This document shows positions 1-8,991 of a DNA stretch of 13,417 bases, one piece after another. The notes under the pieces were generated by a model. It searched no databases. It was given only the letters and a program-made list of their open reading frames with translations, and was not told where the DNA came from. The DNA comes from Candidatus Omnitrophota bacterium. GTDB lineage: Bacteria; Omnitrophota; Gorgyraeia; 2-01-FULL-45-10. Numbering within the stretch: position 1 is the first letter of the stretch; the number at the start of each line of letters is the position of its first letter. The stretch covers positions 1 to 13,417 of the forward strand of contig JAUYDB010000308.1 in assembly GCA_030691985.1 (NCBI GenBank). The letters run 5' to 3'. The translations under genes and the position numbers were made by a program.

Positions 1-295
1 CTATTGTCTTTTTAGTATTTATATCGAGCGAGAAGAACCTTACTGTCTTATCACCGGATGCTGACATGAATACGGGTAGGTTATCTATTGTCTTTAAGGA
101 TGTCTCTATGGCGGACCGGACATAGTTAGTGTGGCCTTCGAATCTGGCTAATTCTTTTGTCTTTTTAGTATTTATATCGAGCGAGAAGAACCTTACTGTC
201 TTATCATCGGATGCTGACATGAATACGGGTAGGTTATCTATTGTCTTTAAGGATGTCTCTATGGCGGACTGGACCCAGTTAGTGTGGCCTTCGAA
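1..295 (-). repeat. Near-identical tandem repeat encoding two WD40 blades (153-bp unit)
   Basis: Bases 1-142 match bases 154-295 at an offset of exactly 153 bp (51 codons), with 5 differences in 142 positions (at 3, 54, 117, 122 and 123 in the left copy). Each copy encodes a WD40-like blade beginning FEGHTN and containing SASxDKTVRFFSLD. In protein order the right copy (from F2821) comes first and the left copy (from F2872) second. All five base changes alter residues: K/I, D/G, Q/R and W/Y (a two-base change). Further blades probably lie beyond the left edge. Confidence 0.9.
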
Positions 296-3200
296 TATAG
301 CCTTGGGTTTTTCGGGGAGTTTTGAGGGGTCGAGGATAGGAGGTTGTGACGCGGCGATAACGGCCTTTGGCTGGGCCTGCGCTATCCTTTCCGTGACTTG
401 CGCGATTCGCTCACGCAGTTCCGCCAGGCGTTTAGCGAGATCGAGCGAGGCCGGCGGCGCATGAGCAAGCCGCCAGATATAGTTAAGAATACCCGCGGCG
501 ATCTTAATCTCGTTGTTATCAACGCGATTGGCGGCTAAAAATATACCTAATATATCCGAATAGAGCGCTTCGAGCGTCTCTGTATCCGCAACGTTCTTAA
601 GAAGCTCTTCAATGTGATTAGTCTCTTCGGCCGTAAATGGATTCGATAGATGAGACATGGTCCATTCGGCGAATTTTTCAGATAACTTCCCATCTGCCGC
701 CCGCCTAACAACAAAATCGATTCCGTTTCGTGTAAAGAACGTGTCGATCATCCCGATAACAACGTTTAACTCATCCTTAATCGCGGGTTTCTTATCCGCA
801 ACCTTTAGGATAGACTTCTTTACCGCCGATAAGATTAATATAACTTTTAACATCCTTTCTGTAAGCGGATGACGTATCTCGCTATCCACGAAGGCGATCA
901 AGCTTCTCGCAAGCGTATTTTGGGTTTCGCGGGCGTAGTCGGCATCGCCGCCGAACAGGGCCATCTTTCCTATAAGATCGTCCAACTCCATATCGCCGCA
1001 AGAAACTATCCCTTCATAACGCGCGGTAAGCCCACCTTTACTATATTCCGAAATAAGCGCCTCATCCGGCCAGAGCTTCTTTACAAGAAGGTTTGAGACG
1101 ATATTCTCGGCCATCAGCTCAAAATTTTTCCAATCTTCTCTATCGTACATCTCCGCTGACCTCTCCCGCAGGACAGCGCGCGCGATTTGATATATCTCTT
1201 TAAGCGTATAAACGCGCCCTACCCTTTCGGTGAACCCCAGCGCCCTCCACGCGTTATCGTCATACAATTCGGCGCATCTTTTAAGAATAGCTGCTATCGT
1301 CTCCTTAAACCTGCCGCCTCTTGTATTCTCCTGAATATAGGTAAGCATGCGGTCGAGTTCGATATCATCGGTATGCGGCGGCCTTAATACCGGCAGACGT
1401 TCCACCAATACGTCTTCACCCCGCAAGTATTCGTCCACAGCATCTTTGCCCGCCTGGTCGGTCCAGAGCCTCGCGTAGACGAATGCCTCTTTTATCACCT
1501 TATACCACTCCCGGACTTTTTCCTCAGGACCATCCAGGGTAAAGAGGCCCGTAAATATCCTCATTATGGTCTCCTGGCTATTAAAGCCATGATACGCCCT
1601 TGTGAACTCATAGTTATTCCTGATTGCCAAGGCGAAATCCATATTTGTGCCGACGCCCGGCGCGCGCGGGAAGATGTTTGGGTCCTTGGCGCGCATGCCC
1701 CGTATATACTGCTCAATGCCCAGGATCCCTTTATATCTTGGGCCCCCGTTTATCATGACCACGCTGCCGCTATCATCGCGCTCTATCTCGCCGATAAGGC
1801 GGGGGTGGACCTGAAGGCCGGAGCGTTTCGAGGCATCGCTTATATAGCCGCGCGACTCTTCCGGCGGAAGCGGCGTAAATCCTAAAATGGTGTGCCGCTC
1901 CAGGAATTCGTCTGAAAAGGCGTTTACCTCAAAATCCCTTGTTGGAGGATTTATCGTATGGATAATCACGCTTCCCTTTTGCTTTCTAACGGTGTTTTGA
2001 GAAAATGGGTATGGCAGCTCCCCGCGCTCGGCTACCTCGTTCAAAAGGCCTATTACGCCCGGGCGGCCCTGCGTCGTCTCCTCCATGATGAGGACCTTGC
2101 CATGGCCTTTACCATCGTCCATGGTCCGGGGAAGTCTCTGGGCTTTATAACCGCTCTGGAAGGCCATTGTCCCGTCCTCGCCGATATGCGGAATGAACGT
2201 AATGTCTTCTTTTGAAGTGGAAAATACGATTGCCAGTATCTCAAGCTCTGGCCCGCTCAGGAGCTCGGCGATCGTCTCGGCAAGCCTTGACTTTCCGGTC
2301 TCCTGCTCGCCCACGAATATAAGATCGCGGCCCGACTCGAGAGACTGGAGCGCCTCGTAAAAGATGAGCGCATTCCCGGGTGAGCGTATCCAGAATTTTA
2401 CCCTATCGGGAAGTTCGCCTTTTCTTATCGCCGCGGCTGGATGGAGCGGCACGCGGACATCATCCCATGCCGGCTTCTCGCCTGGCGCCGAAAGAGGCCG
2501 CACTATAAGATAACTGTCTTCAACAAAAAATGAGGAGCTGTCCAGTTTTAAAGCCGTTATATTGGGCTCATCGACAATACCCTCCGCCCTGAAATCATTC
2601 ATCACGTTGGAAAACGTGTTGAGTTTATCATTTTCGGCGGCGTAATTAAAGTACCTCGAGACGACCGACCACTGCCTGTGCTTTAAATCCGCGGGGTATA
2701 GGATCATATGCCGGATTATGCTCTTAATCACCCGCGGTGAAGGCGGCCGTTTTAAGTATTCGCCGCGCTTATTCGCGGGCCTAAAATGGTGATCCTTCAA
2801 AAGGCGCCAATCGGCTATTATCCTGCCTATCTGGCCGGCATTGTATCCGGCGAACGTAAGGCGCTCCTTGGTCGCGATCCTCACAAGGCGCTCTATCAAA
2901 TCCTCTATATCACTTTTCAGCTCACCTGAATACCCTTTACCGATCTCTTCGGCGAACTGTCTCGCGTAATATGCTTGCATCCTGACCTCTTCCTCAGGTA
3001 GAAGCCATGTAAATTCGATACGTTTTACGCGTCTCTGCATGGCCTGGTCAAGGAGGCCGCCCGCAGATTGTATGCCCGCGCGATGCGGGTTGATAGTGCT
3101 GAATATCCTTGCGCGCGGGTGGTTGGGGAGGGTCTTTTTTACGGTCTTTCCGTCGGCGTCCTCCTCATTCCAGACGTGGTTTCTGCCGCTCAAGTGCGAC

Positions 3201-6200
3201 TTCAGTTCGTTAAGGACTTTCTGCGGAATCTTATGGCGCTCATCAAGAACCACCCATCCCCCGTTATGCTGCACCTGGGCGACAATGCTCGGCTCATATG
3301 ACGAGACGCCCGCGGCCGCATTACCCAATGACCGTGTCTCAGAAAGCTCCTCAACCTCCATGTCTTCATTACCGGCGACAAAGTAATACTCTTCATTCAA
3401 AAGGTGCGCCGCCGCGCGCAAGATCTCGCCCTTCCCGAGGCCCGTCTCTCCTATCAACTCAATCAGGTTCTCCTGACCAAAGTCCTTCTGCGCGCGGAGT
3501 ATCGAAAGCATGAGCTCTTCGTTTGTCTCTATATCAGGCACTTTTGTCTGCGGCACATGCCCCCCGCCGGCTCCGCGCTCCCACCTGCGCTCCGGCACAC
3601 CGTCTTTTATGAAGACAAGATACTCTTTCGCGCCTGAGCGCTCTATATAGAAATGCCTATATCCGTCGACCTTCTTCAGATCGCGCGCGTTTCGGGCGCT
3701 ATCGATGCCGGCGCTTAAAAGGAACTTTGAGGCGGCCTTTAAGGCGAGATCGAACCCGAGCGCGAACGGAACGATTGAAGATAGGTATGTCGTCCGTCCC
3801 GCGGCGCGTCCCGGCATAGGTATACACTCACCAAGTCTCGTCATGATATCGTTCGGTGTGTCGGCCAGCGACTTGGGGAGTATCGAGTTTTCGGCGCCGT
3901 ATATTTCTCTCATATGAGCGCGCGCCGTGTCATCGCCGATAGAGACGCCGAATATATGGACGCCGCTCTCTTTAGCCTTTTGAATAATGGCCTGAATGTC
4001 GCCGGCGTTCGCGTCCGTGCCTAAATTAGCGTCGCCGATCGAGAAGAATATGCGATACGACCCCTCCTCGCCGCGATCAGGCGATTCGATTATACGGGTA
4101 ACGTAACGGCCGAGCGCGCTGACGTCGTCCGTCCCGCCGCCCGCCTGAATTTTTCGCATAATATCATAGATAAGCCTCTCGGGGCAGATGTGAGGTTTAT
4201 CCGCGACGGTCTGGTGGGATATCTGGAGCTCTCTTGACATCTCGTCGTCCGTTGTGAAGAGCCCCACCTCAAACTCTATTGGTGCGAATCCGAGGCGGTC
4301 GCGTTCCTCATTAAGATTGAGGATGACTTTGAGGAGAGCGAATACCGTGAGCGCCGCGTATTTTATAGCGTCGCCTTGCATACTGCCGCTGCGATCAACG
4401 AGCAGTGTTATCTTCGCATTGCGAGGCTCTCTTTCATGGCGTTTCGCGAATGGGGGCAGGCCCATCACGCCTTTCACGAGGTCTTTAAGTTTCGGTCCTG
4501 TCCACTGGCCGGTCTCGATATCTATCCCGACCGTGGGAATATTAAGCCTCGCGCGCAGGTCCTCGGTCATCCTGTCGATAAGCGGCTTCGTCTCTTTAAG
4601 CCATTCATCATAGCGTCTCTGCTCTTCATCGTTAAGCGGCTCCCGCAGGCGGGATCTCTCCGCCTCTTCCTGGGTCAATCCCTTTAAGAAGCGATCATCA
4701 AATATGGATCGCCGCTCTTCAGGCCTTGGCGAAAGCTTCTCATCCTCGGTAAGATCTGATCCGCATTTGCGCGCTATGTCCGCGAGGCCTTCGAGGGTAT
4801 CATCGGCAGGGGCGATCTCAAGGCCCCTATCTCTGCCGGAACGGGCTTCGCCATCGGCTAATTTAGTCTCTCTTGCCCCGCCTTCTCCCCTGACCTCCTC
4901 ACTCTTACCCGCGCCTTCTCCGACCGCGCCTCTTCTCTTATTATCTATATCATGGGCTATCTGTTCTATCGCTTTTAAATCTCCCTCGAGATTAGATATA
5001 GACCCTTCGATCTCGCCCTCCTTACCCTTTATATCCCTTATCATCCCCTTCATGGTCCCGACCGTATCGGATATGGCGTCTGATTGACCGCGCACATGCG
5101 ATTGGTCCACCTCCCCGCCGGATACTGTCGTCTTTAACCGGTCGGCAAGCGATTTCAGGCGATTGGCCTTTTCCTGCAAACGCTCCAGACGCTCTCTCAA
5201 CTCTAGCGCGCTATCTCTAATATCCCTGGAATTATCCCTGCCGTCTCTTATCTTCTCCCCTTCGGGCAGGCCCTCCGCCATATTGGCCATTGTATCGTCG
5301 ATCCTGGCCGCATCCGCCTCGACGTCCCGACCGCTCTGAAGAGAGGCGTTAACGTCTTTCTGTGTCTCCGCCGCAAGACCGTCTATCTCATTTGCTTTCT
5401 TTCTTCTCTCATCCCCGGCCGCGTCCTGGACCACTTTAGATATCTTGCCGGCGCCCACGGCTTTCGATTCGGCCTCATTAAGATACCCTGACAGCCGATC
5501 GATATTCCTCTCTATGGCGTCCATTTTCTCTTTAAGAGAATCGAGGGATTTGTTCAGGCCGGCCGCGTCTTTGGCGGTTTCGCCCGGGCCCTGTTGGCCC
5601 CTACCTTCCGCTTCCTGACCGGCGGCCTTTCTCCGGCCTTCCTTCCGACGCTTGTCCCGTGAAACGCCGGGCATCCCCGGCGCGCCCTCGCGGGGCGCTT
5701 CGTCCATAAAAGGCATGTCGCCGCCCTGGGACTGATTCATATATTCCTTAAGCGCCTTATCAAGCTCCTCTTTAACGCGCTCCTTGATCTCCCGGCGGTC
5801 CTCTTCCGAAAGAGCGCCGATATACCGATCGATCGCATCAAGCTCTTCTTCGGTAAGCTGGTCGAACGCCTTTCTTACGCGCTCGGCCTTCTCCTCCTTA
5901 ATCATCCGGTCATACGCGGCCTTCCGCTCGGACTCTTTCACGGCGTCTTCATATAACCGCTCGTAGGCCGGCATGATCTTATTCAGCACGATCTTGGCTA
6001 TCTCATCATCCTTAAACTGAGCAGGATGAAACATCAGGCCTTCCCATCCCGGGTTTTCGGCGTCACCCTGCGTCTCGACAAGCGCCTGTTTCACCTCTCC
6101 GTTCACTAACCGCGGATCCGTCAAATCGCCCTTTTTTTTCTCATAAAAGACCCAGCGATAGAGTATAGAATCCAGATATTGGAGGTGAAGCGGAAGCGAC

Positions 6201-8755
6201 GTCAATAGCGCCCGCTCTATGACGGGATTGCCTATCCGGTAGCGGTCTCTAAAAAGTTTCGTTATCCATCGGCCGGCGCCCCTATACTTTTCCTTATCAT
6301 CCCTGTCTTTAACGCGCGCCTGATTACGCCCGAGCGCGGCATAAACCGTACTGGCCGTAAGTACAGCATCCCAGAGGAGCTGTCTTTCAGGCCGCTCCTT
6401 CCATTCGGGTATAGAGCGCTCGGCGAGATCATGCCTTCCGTATAGCTCCCGTGATACCGCAAGTATCAGTTGGGCGAATGCCCTTTCGCGAACAGCCTCC
6501 TTCTTGCCTTTGAAATCAAACTCATCCATGCCGTCAGTAAGCCTGGGGTAGAGGTCGGTCTCGACGTAGTATATAGCGCCGCTCAGTTCGCTTTTGTCCT
6601 CGTAGCCCCACAAGCCCTCGGCCTTCTTAAGGAGCGCCATCCTCTTCGCGAACAGGTATGACGCGTATCTCTTTAACTCGCTTAAAAGCCCCCCTTCCGC
6701 GTTTATCCACGCCAGAAACCCAGGAGACGGCGGCGCCAGCCGGCGGCCGAGATCGTTAAAGAAATCCTTCAGCAACCGGAGCGGCTTAATACCCTCCTTC
6801 TCATGGAGGCCGAGAAGTTGTCCGGTAAGCATCGCGGCTATCGCCATTTGGGCCTCGTAGGGACCATCCAGCGCGGCCGGATCACGGCCGTTGTCTCTAT
6901 ATATTATCTGCGCCTCTAAAAGGAGGCCTTTCAATGAAAAGTACTCGGCGCGTTCACCCGTTATCCCGGGAAGCACCTTAAAACCCACCTCACCCCTCAG
7001 CCCCAATTCCTTACCGCGGCTGAGAAGTTCTCTAAACAAAGGGAGCCCTGTCATCCGCTCGATGCCGCCGAGAACATCCACGGTGTCTCCGACCGGCACG
7101 TGGGTAATCGCGTCTAAGAATTGCGCCGTGAAGGTGATACTCTCCGCCTCGGCGGGCGCCTTTATCTCGCCGCGATCCATGAGATAATGAAATATTTCAT
7201 GGACAAGGGAAGACCTTGTCTCCCAGTCATCGCCAAATATGTGCGTCAGTATCAGGTCTTCGCCTGTTATCTTGCAGGCATAGGAGCCAAGCGCCGCGGG
7301 CAGCGCTATAAGCTTATCGCGATACGATTCGCGGTTGATAGAAAAATGCTCATCGAGCGAATCGATCGGAATAATATTCGCGAAGTGATAGGTCTTGATA
7401 TCCTCCGCAAGCTCCTTTTTCATCGAGGCCCGTTTATCATCATCGTCATATAGCTCGTTAACCACATCCTCGATCACATCGTCTATCGAGCGCCGCGTCC
7501 TTTTGTCAAATTCGAGCGTCGTAAGGTCCGTAAGTTCCTTGCGGATAGCCGCCGCTACATCGGGCGCCGCGGACATAGTATACGGCTGGCCGAGGACAAA
7601 GTCAGGGATCTCCCCGCTTAAGGCAATCTCTCCCGCGAGGCCCGCTATCTCATCATCTTTAACCGTCTTCAAATCTTTCGCGAGCGCCCCGAGAAGCGCA
7701 AGCATCCGGCGGTAGTGTAGTCTGAAATCCTCCGCCTTATCCTGGTCAGCGTCCGCTATTAAAGCTAATCGCAGGACATAGTAGAAGGCAAGCCGTTTTT
7801 CAAACGTATCCGGCGCCTCAAATTTCAGGTCCCTGGTTAAAATGGCGATCTTCTCTCTGAGGGCCTTCGGTCTTTCGTCTGCCGCCGAAACAAATTTACG
7901 ATCTTTTCTCTTAGGGTGCGCGACAATCGGACCGACGTATCCTATGTGAAGAGATCTGGTCACGGCCTTGTTTAGCTCGCGCTCATCCCAGAATTCGGCG
8001 GTAAAATAGTTATGCCGGTTGGCCGCGAATACAGGCTTCGCCGCTTCCGCGAGAGCGGCCTCTGCCGGGCTAAGTTCATCCTTATCAACCCTTCGACTTC
8101 GATCAGGGTTGATACTGAGCTCTGTCGAAGTATCGACAATGCCCGCATTTCTAAGGAGAATGATCTCAAACGCGCTTGCCACGATATCGTTGAATAATAG
8201 ATCGCCTGTAAGCGCGCGCTTCCGGAGAGAGGCCGAAAGACACTCGCCGTAGGCATCAATTATCTCCTTCTGCGACAGGACGTATGATTTCATCGCGAGA
8301 TAACGATTACTGTCGGTCGCGGCAATGACGCGCATGAGTTTTTCGATATTTTCGTGGAGAACCACTCGGGTGAGACTGACAATGGCGCGGCTAACATGAG
8401 GATCGGCCTCGGCCTCTTTCAGGATTTCTGATATATCACGCTGCGCGAAGAGTTGGATGATGTTTTCATTATAATCAAAGACAGATTTATCTATAAGGTA
8501 ACTTCCATTTTGAAGAAGGAGAGCATCCGCGCAGTAGCGTTCCAGGAGGGTATTCGAGGCATCGCTTTCGGCATACATAAGACGCGGCACATGGAGCGCG
8601 AAATACATAAGCCTTCGCGCCTCGCCGCTATGCAGTTTAAGCCATGGAGAGAGCGTAGATGAATACTCATCGGCTAACACGTTGATAGGAATCAATCCTA
8701 CAAGGAAAGCAACTAATGTTATCGTCGAAATAATTTGTCGAAATCGCATTTTCAT
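1..8755 (-). CDS. Giant exported VWA / double MoxR-like AAA+ / WD40 fusion protein, C-terminus beyond window
   Basis: A single frame stays open from the ATG at 8755 to base 1, giving at least 2,918 codons; the 3' end is outside the window. Seen in order: a Sec signal peptide (residues 1-28, basic MKMRFRQ, hydrophobic core about 8-24, likely cut after NVLA28); a helical region with HEIFH at 519-523; a charged coiled-coil and Gly/Pro-rich stretch about 930-1300; a VWA domain about 1440-1640 with a complete MIDAS (D1454-S1456-S1458 in DRSGSM, T1542, D1575); AAA module 1 about 1745-1960 (Walker A GETGLGKG with K1775, Walker B VVLDE at D1838-E1839, sensor TINP with N1889); AAA module 2 about 2125-2340 (GEQETGKS with K2155-S2156, VLIMEE at E2225-E2226, TINPP with N2269); helical and Pro-rich linker; then WD40 repeats from residue 2821. 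MoxR ATPases and VWA proteins normally act as separate partners in remodelling or metal insertion (NorQ/NorD, CobS/CobT, RavA/ViaA). Here they are fused, as loosely in eukaryotic midasin. The actual function is unknown. The start is ATG 8755 or ATG 8749; neither has a Shine-Dalgarno at normal spacing. The upstream in-frame stop is at 8789-8791. Confidence 0.9.
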   Translation of the reverse strand, partial: MKMRFRQIISTITLVAFLVGLIPINVLADEYSSTLSPWLKLHSGEARRLMYFALHVPRLMYAESDASNTLLERYCADALLLQNGSYLIDKSVFDYNENIIQLFAQRDISEILKEAEADPHVSRAIVSLTRVVLHENIEKLMRVIAATDSNRYLAMKSYVLSQKEIIDAYGECLSASLRKRALTGDLLFNDIVASAFEIILLRNAGIVDTSTELSINPDRSRRVDKDELSPAEAALAEAAKPVFAANRHNYFTAEFWDERELNKAVTRSLHIGYVGPIVAHPKRKDRKFVSAADERPKALREKIAILTRDLKFEAPDTFEKRLAFYYVLRLALIADADQDKAEDFRLHYRRMLALLGALAKDLKTVKDDEIAGLAGEIALSGEIPDFVLGQPYTMSAAPDVAAAIRKELTDLTTLEFDKRTRRSIDDVIEDVVNELYDDDDKRASMKKELAEDIKTYHFANIIPIDSLDEHFSINRESYRDKLIALPAALGSYACKITGEDLILTHIFGDDWETRSSLVHEIFHYLMDRGEIKAPAEAESITFTAQFLDAITHVPVGDTVDVLGGIERMTGLPLFRELLSRGKELGLRGEVGFKVLPGITGERAEYFSLKGLLLEAQIIYRDNGRDPAALDGPYEAQMAIAAMLTGQLLGLHEKEGIKPLRLLKDFFNDLGRRLAPPSPGFLAWINAEGGLLSELKRYASYLFAKRMALLKKAEGLWGYEDKSELSGAIYYVETDLYPRLTDGMDEFDFKGKKEAVRERAFAQLILAVSRELYGRHDLAERSIPEWKERPERQLLWDAVLTASTVYAALGRNQARVKDRDDKEKYRGAGRWITKLFRDRYRIGNPVIERALLTSLPLHLQYLDSILYRWVFYEKKKGDLTDPRLVNGEVKQALVETQGDAENPGWEGLMFHPAQFKDDEIAKIVLNKIMPAYERLYEDAVKESERKAAYDRMIKEEKAERVRKAFDQLTEEELDAIDRYIGALSEEDRREIKERVKEELDKALKEYMNQSQGGDMPFMDEAPREGAPGMPGVSRDKRRKEGRRKAAGQEAEGRGQQGPGETAKDAAGLNKSLDSLKEKMDAIERNIDRLSGYLNEAESKAVGAGKISKVVQDAAGDERRKKANEIDGLAAETQKDVNASLQSGRDVEADAARIDDTMANMAEGLPEGEKIRDGRDNSRDIRDSALELRERLERLQEKANRLKSLADRLKTTVSGGEVDQSHVRGQSDAISDTVGTMKGMIRDIKGKEGEIEGSISNLEGDLKAIEQIAHDIDNKRRGAVGEGAGKSEEVRGEGGARETKLADGEARSGRDRGLEIAPADDTLEGLADIARKCGSDLTEDEKLSPRPEERRSIFDDRFLKGLTQEEAERSRLREPLNDEEQRRYDEWLKETKPLIDRMTEDLRARLNIPTVGIDIETGQWTGPKLKDLVKGVMGLPPFAKRHEREPRNAKITLLVDRSGSMQGDAIKYAALTVFALLKVILNLNEERDRLGFAPIEFEVGLFTTDDEMSRELQISHQTVADKPHICPERLIYDIMRKIQAGGGTDDVSALGRYVTRIIESPDRGEEGSYRIFFSIGDANLGTDANAGDIQAIIQKAKESGVHIFGVSIGDDTARAHMREIYGAENSILPKSLADTPNDIMTRLGECIPMPGRAAGRTTYLSSIVPFALGFDLALKAASKFLLSAGIDSARNARDLKKVDGYRHFYIERSGAKEYLVFIKDGVPERRWERGAGGGHVPQTKVPDIETNEELMLSILRAQKDFGQENLIELIGETGLGKGEILRAAAHLLNEEYYFVAGNEDMEVEELSETRSLGNAAAGVSSYEPSIVAQVQHNGGWVVLDERHKIPQKVLNELKSHLSGRNHVWNEEDADGKTVKKTLPNHPRARIFSTINPHRAGIQSAGGLLDQAMQRRVKRIEFTWLLPEEEVRMQAYYARQFAEEIGKGYSGELKSDIEDLIERLVRIATKERLTFAGYNAGQIGRIIADWRLLKDHHFRPANKRGEYLKRPPSPRVIKSIIRHMILYPADLKHRQWSVVSRYFNYAAENDKLNTFSNVMNDFRAEGIVDEPNITALKLDSSSFFVEDSYLIVRPLSAPGEKPAWDDVRVPLHPAAAIRKGELPDRVKFWIRSPGNALIFYEALQSLESGRDLIFVGEQETGKSRLAETIAELLSGPELEILAIVFSTSKEDITFIPHIGEDGTMAFQSGYKAQRLPRTMDDGKGHGKVLIMEETTQGRPGVIGLLNEVAERGELPYPFSQNTVRKQKGSVIIHTINPPTRDFEVNAFSDEFLERHTILGFTPLPPEESRGYISDASKRSGLQVHPRLIGEIERDDSGSVVMINGGPRYKGILGIEQYIRGMRAKDPNIFPRAPGVGTNMDFALAIRNNYEFTRAYHGFNSQETIMRIFTGLFTLDGPEEKVREWYKVIKEAFVYARLWTDQAGKDAVDEYLRGEDVLVERLPVLRPPHTDDIELDRMLTYIQENTRGGRFKETIAAILKRCAELYDDNAWRALGFTERVGRVYTLKEIYQIARAVLRERSAEMYDREDWKNFELMAENIVSNLLVKKLWPDEALISEYSKGGLTARYEGIVSCGDMELDDLIGKMALFGGDADYARETQNTLARSLIAFVDSEIRHPLTERMLKVILILSAVKKSILKVADKKPAIKDELNVVIGMIDTFFTRNGIDFVVRRAADGKLSEKFAEWTMSHLSNPFTAEETNHIEELLKNVADTETLEALYSDILGIFLAANRVDNNEIKIAAGILNYIWRLAHAPPASLDLAKRLAELRERIAQVTERIAQAQPKAVIAASQPPILDPSKLPEKPKAIFEGHTNWVQSAIETSLKTIDNLPVFMSASDDKTVRFFSLDINTKKTKELARFEGHTNYVRSAIETSLKTIDNLPVFMSASGDKTVRFFSLDINTKKTI
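8091..8130. repeat. Palindromic repeat inserted in frame inside the giant gene
   Basis: Outer arms CTTCGAC (8091-8097) and GTCGAAG (8124-8130) are perfect inverted repeats, with inner arms TCAG (8103-8106) and CTGA (8115-8118). The overall shape matches a widespread bacterial intergenic palindrome of the type CTTCGACTTCGxTCAGG...CTGAGC..GTCGAAG (recalled, not searched). Here it lies within coding sequence and is translated as roughly residues 209-222 (around DTSTELSINPDRSRR), without breaking the frame. Confidence 0.65.
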
Positions 8756-8799
8756 AATATTACGTTTTATATTCTTAACTCCATCATATTAGATGTATT

Positions 8800-8808
8800 A
8801 GTATAACA
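8800..8808 (-). promoter_or_regulatory. Extended -10 promoter for the giant gene
   Basis: On the minus strand the sequence reads TGTTATACT, an extended -10 (TG-n-TATACT), in a strongly AT-rich stretch upstream of the giant gene. No convincing -35 is visible at 16-18 bp, which is usual for extended -10 promoters. Transcription would begin near 8793, giving a leader of about 38 nt. The only GGAG in that leader (8779-8782) is 23 nt from the ATG, so initiation looks Shine-Dalgarno-poor. Confidence 0.45.
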
Positions 8809-8934
8809 TATCTATTCATAAAGAGAATGGTTAATTACTACCTTTTTTATATATTAACAAAGGTCAGCTTATGGCTATTTTAGATGTGCTTTAGTTTTTT
8901 ATGGCAATAGATCAGAGTTTTAAGAGACGGTGAT

Positions 8935-8991
8935 AAAAAGGGGTCTGACCCAACGCGTCTATTATGCGGTGAATGGGTCTGACCCCTTTTT
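8935..8991. repeat. Left terminal hairpin of the MITE-like element
   Basis: Arm AAAAAGGGGTCTGACCC (8935-8951) pairs with GGGTCTGACCCCTTTTT (8975-8991) across a 23-nt spacer, with one mismatch at the arm centre. The arms are themselves almost palindromic. Confidence 0.8.

Noticed and set aside
4254..5087. Several plus-strand frames of 100-127 codons opposite the VWA and coiled-coil region
   Set aside because: Ser/Arg-rich shadows of the giant minus-strand gene; no coherent domains.
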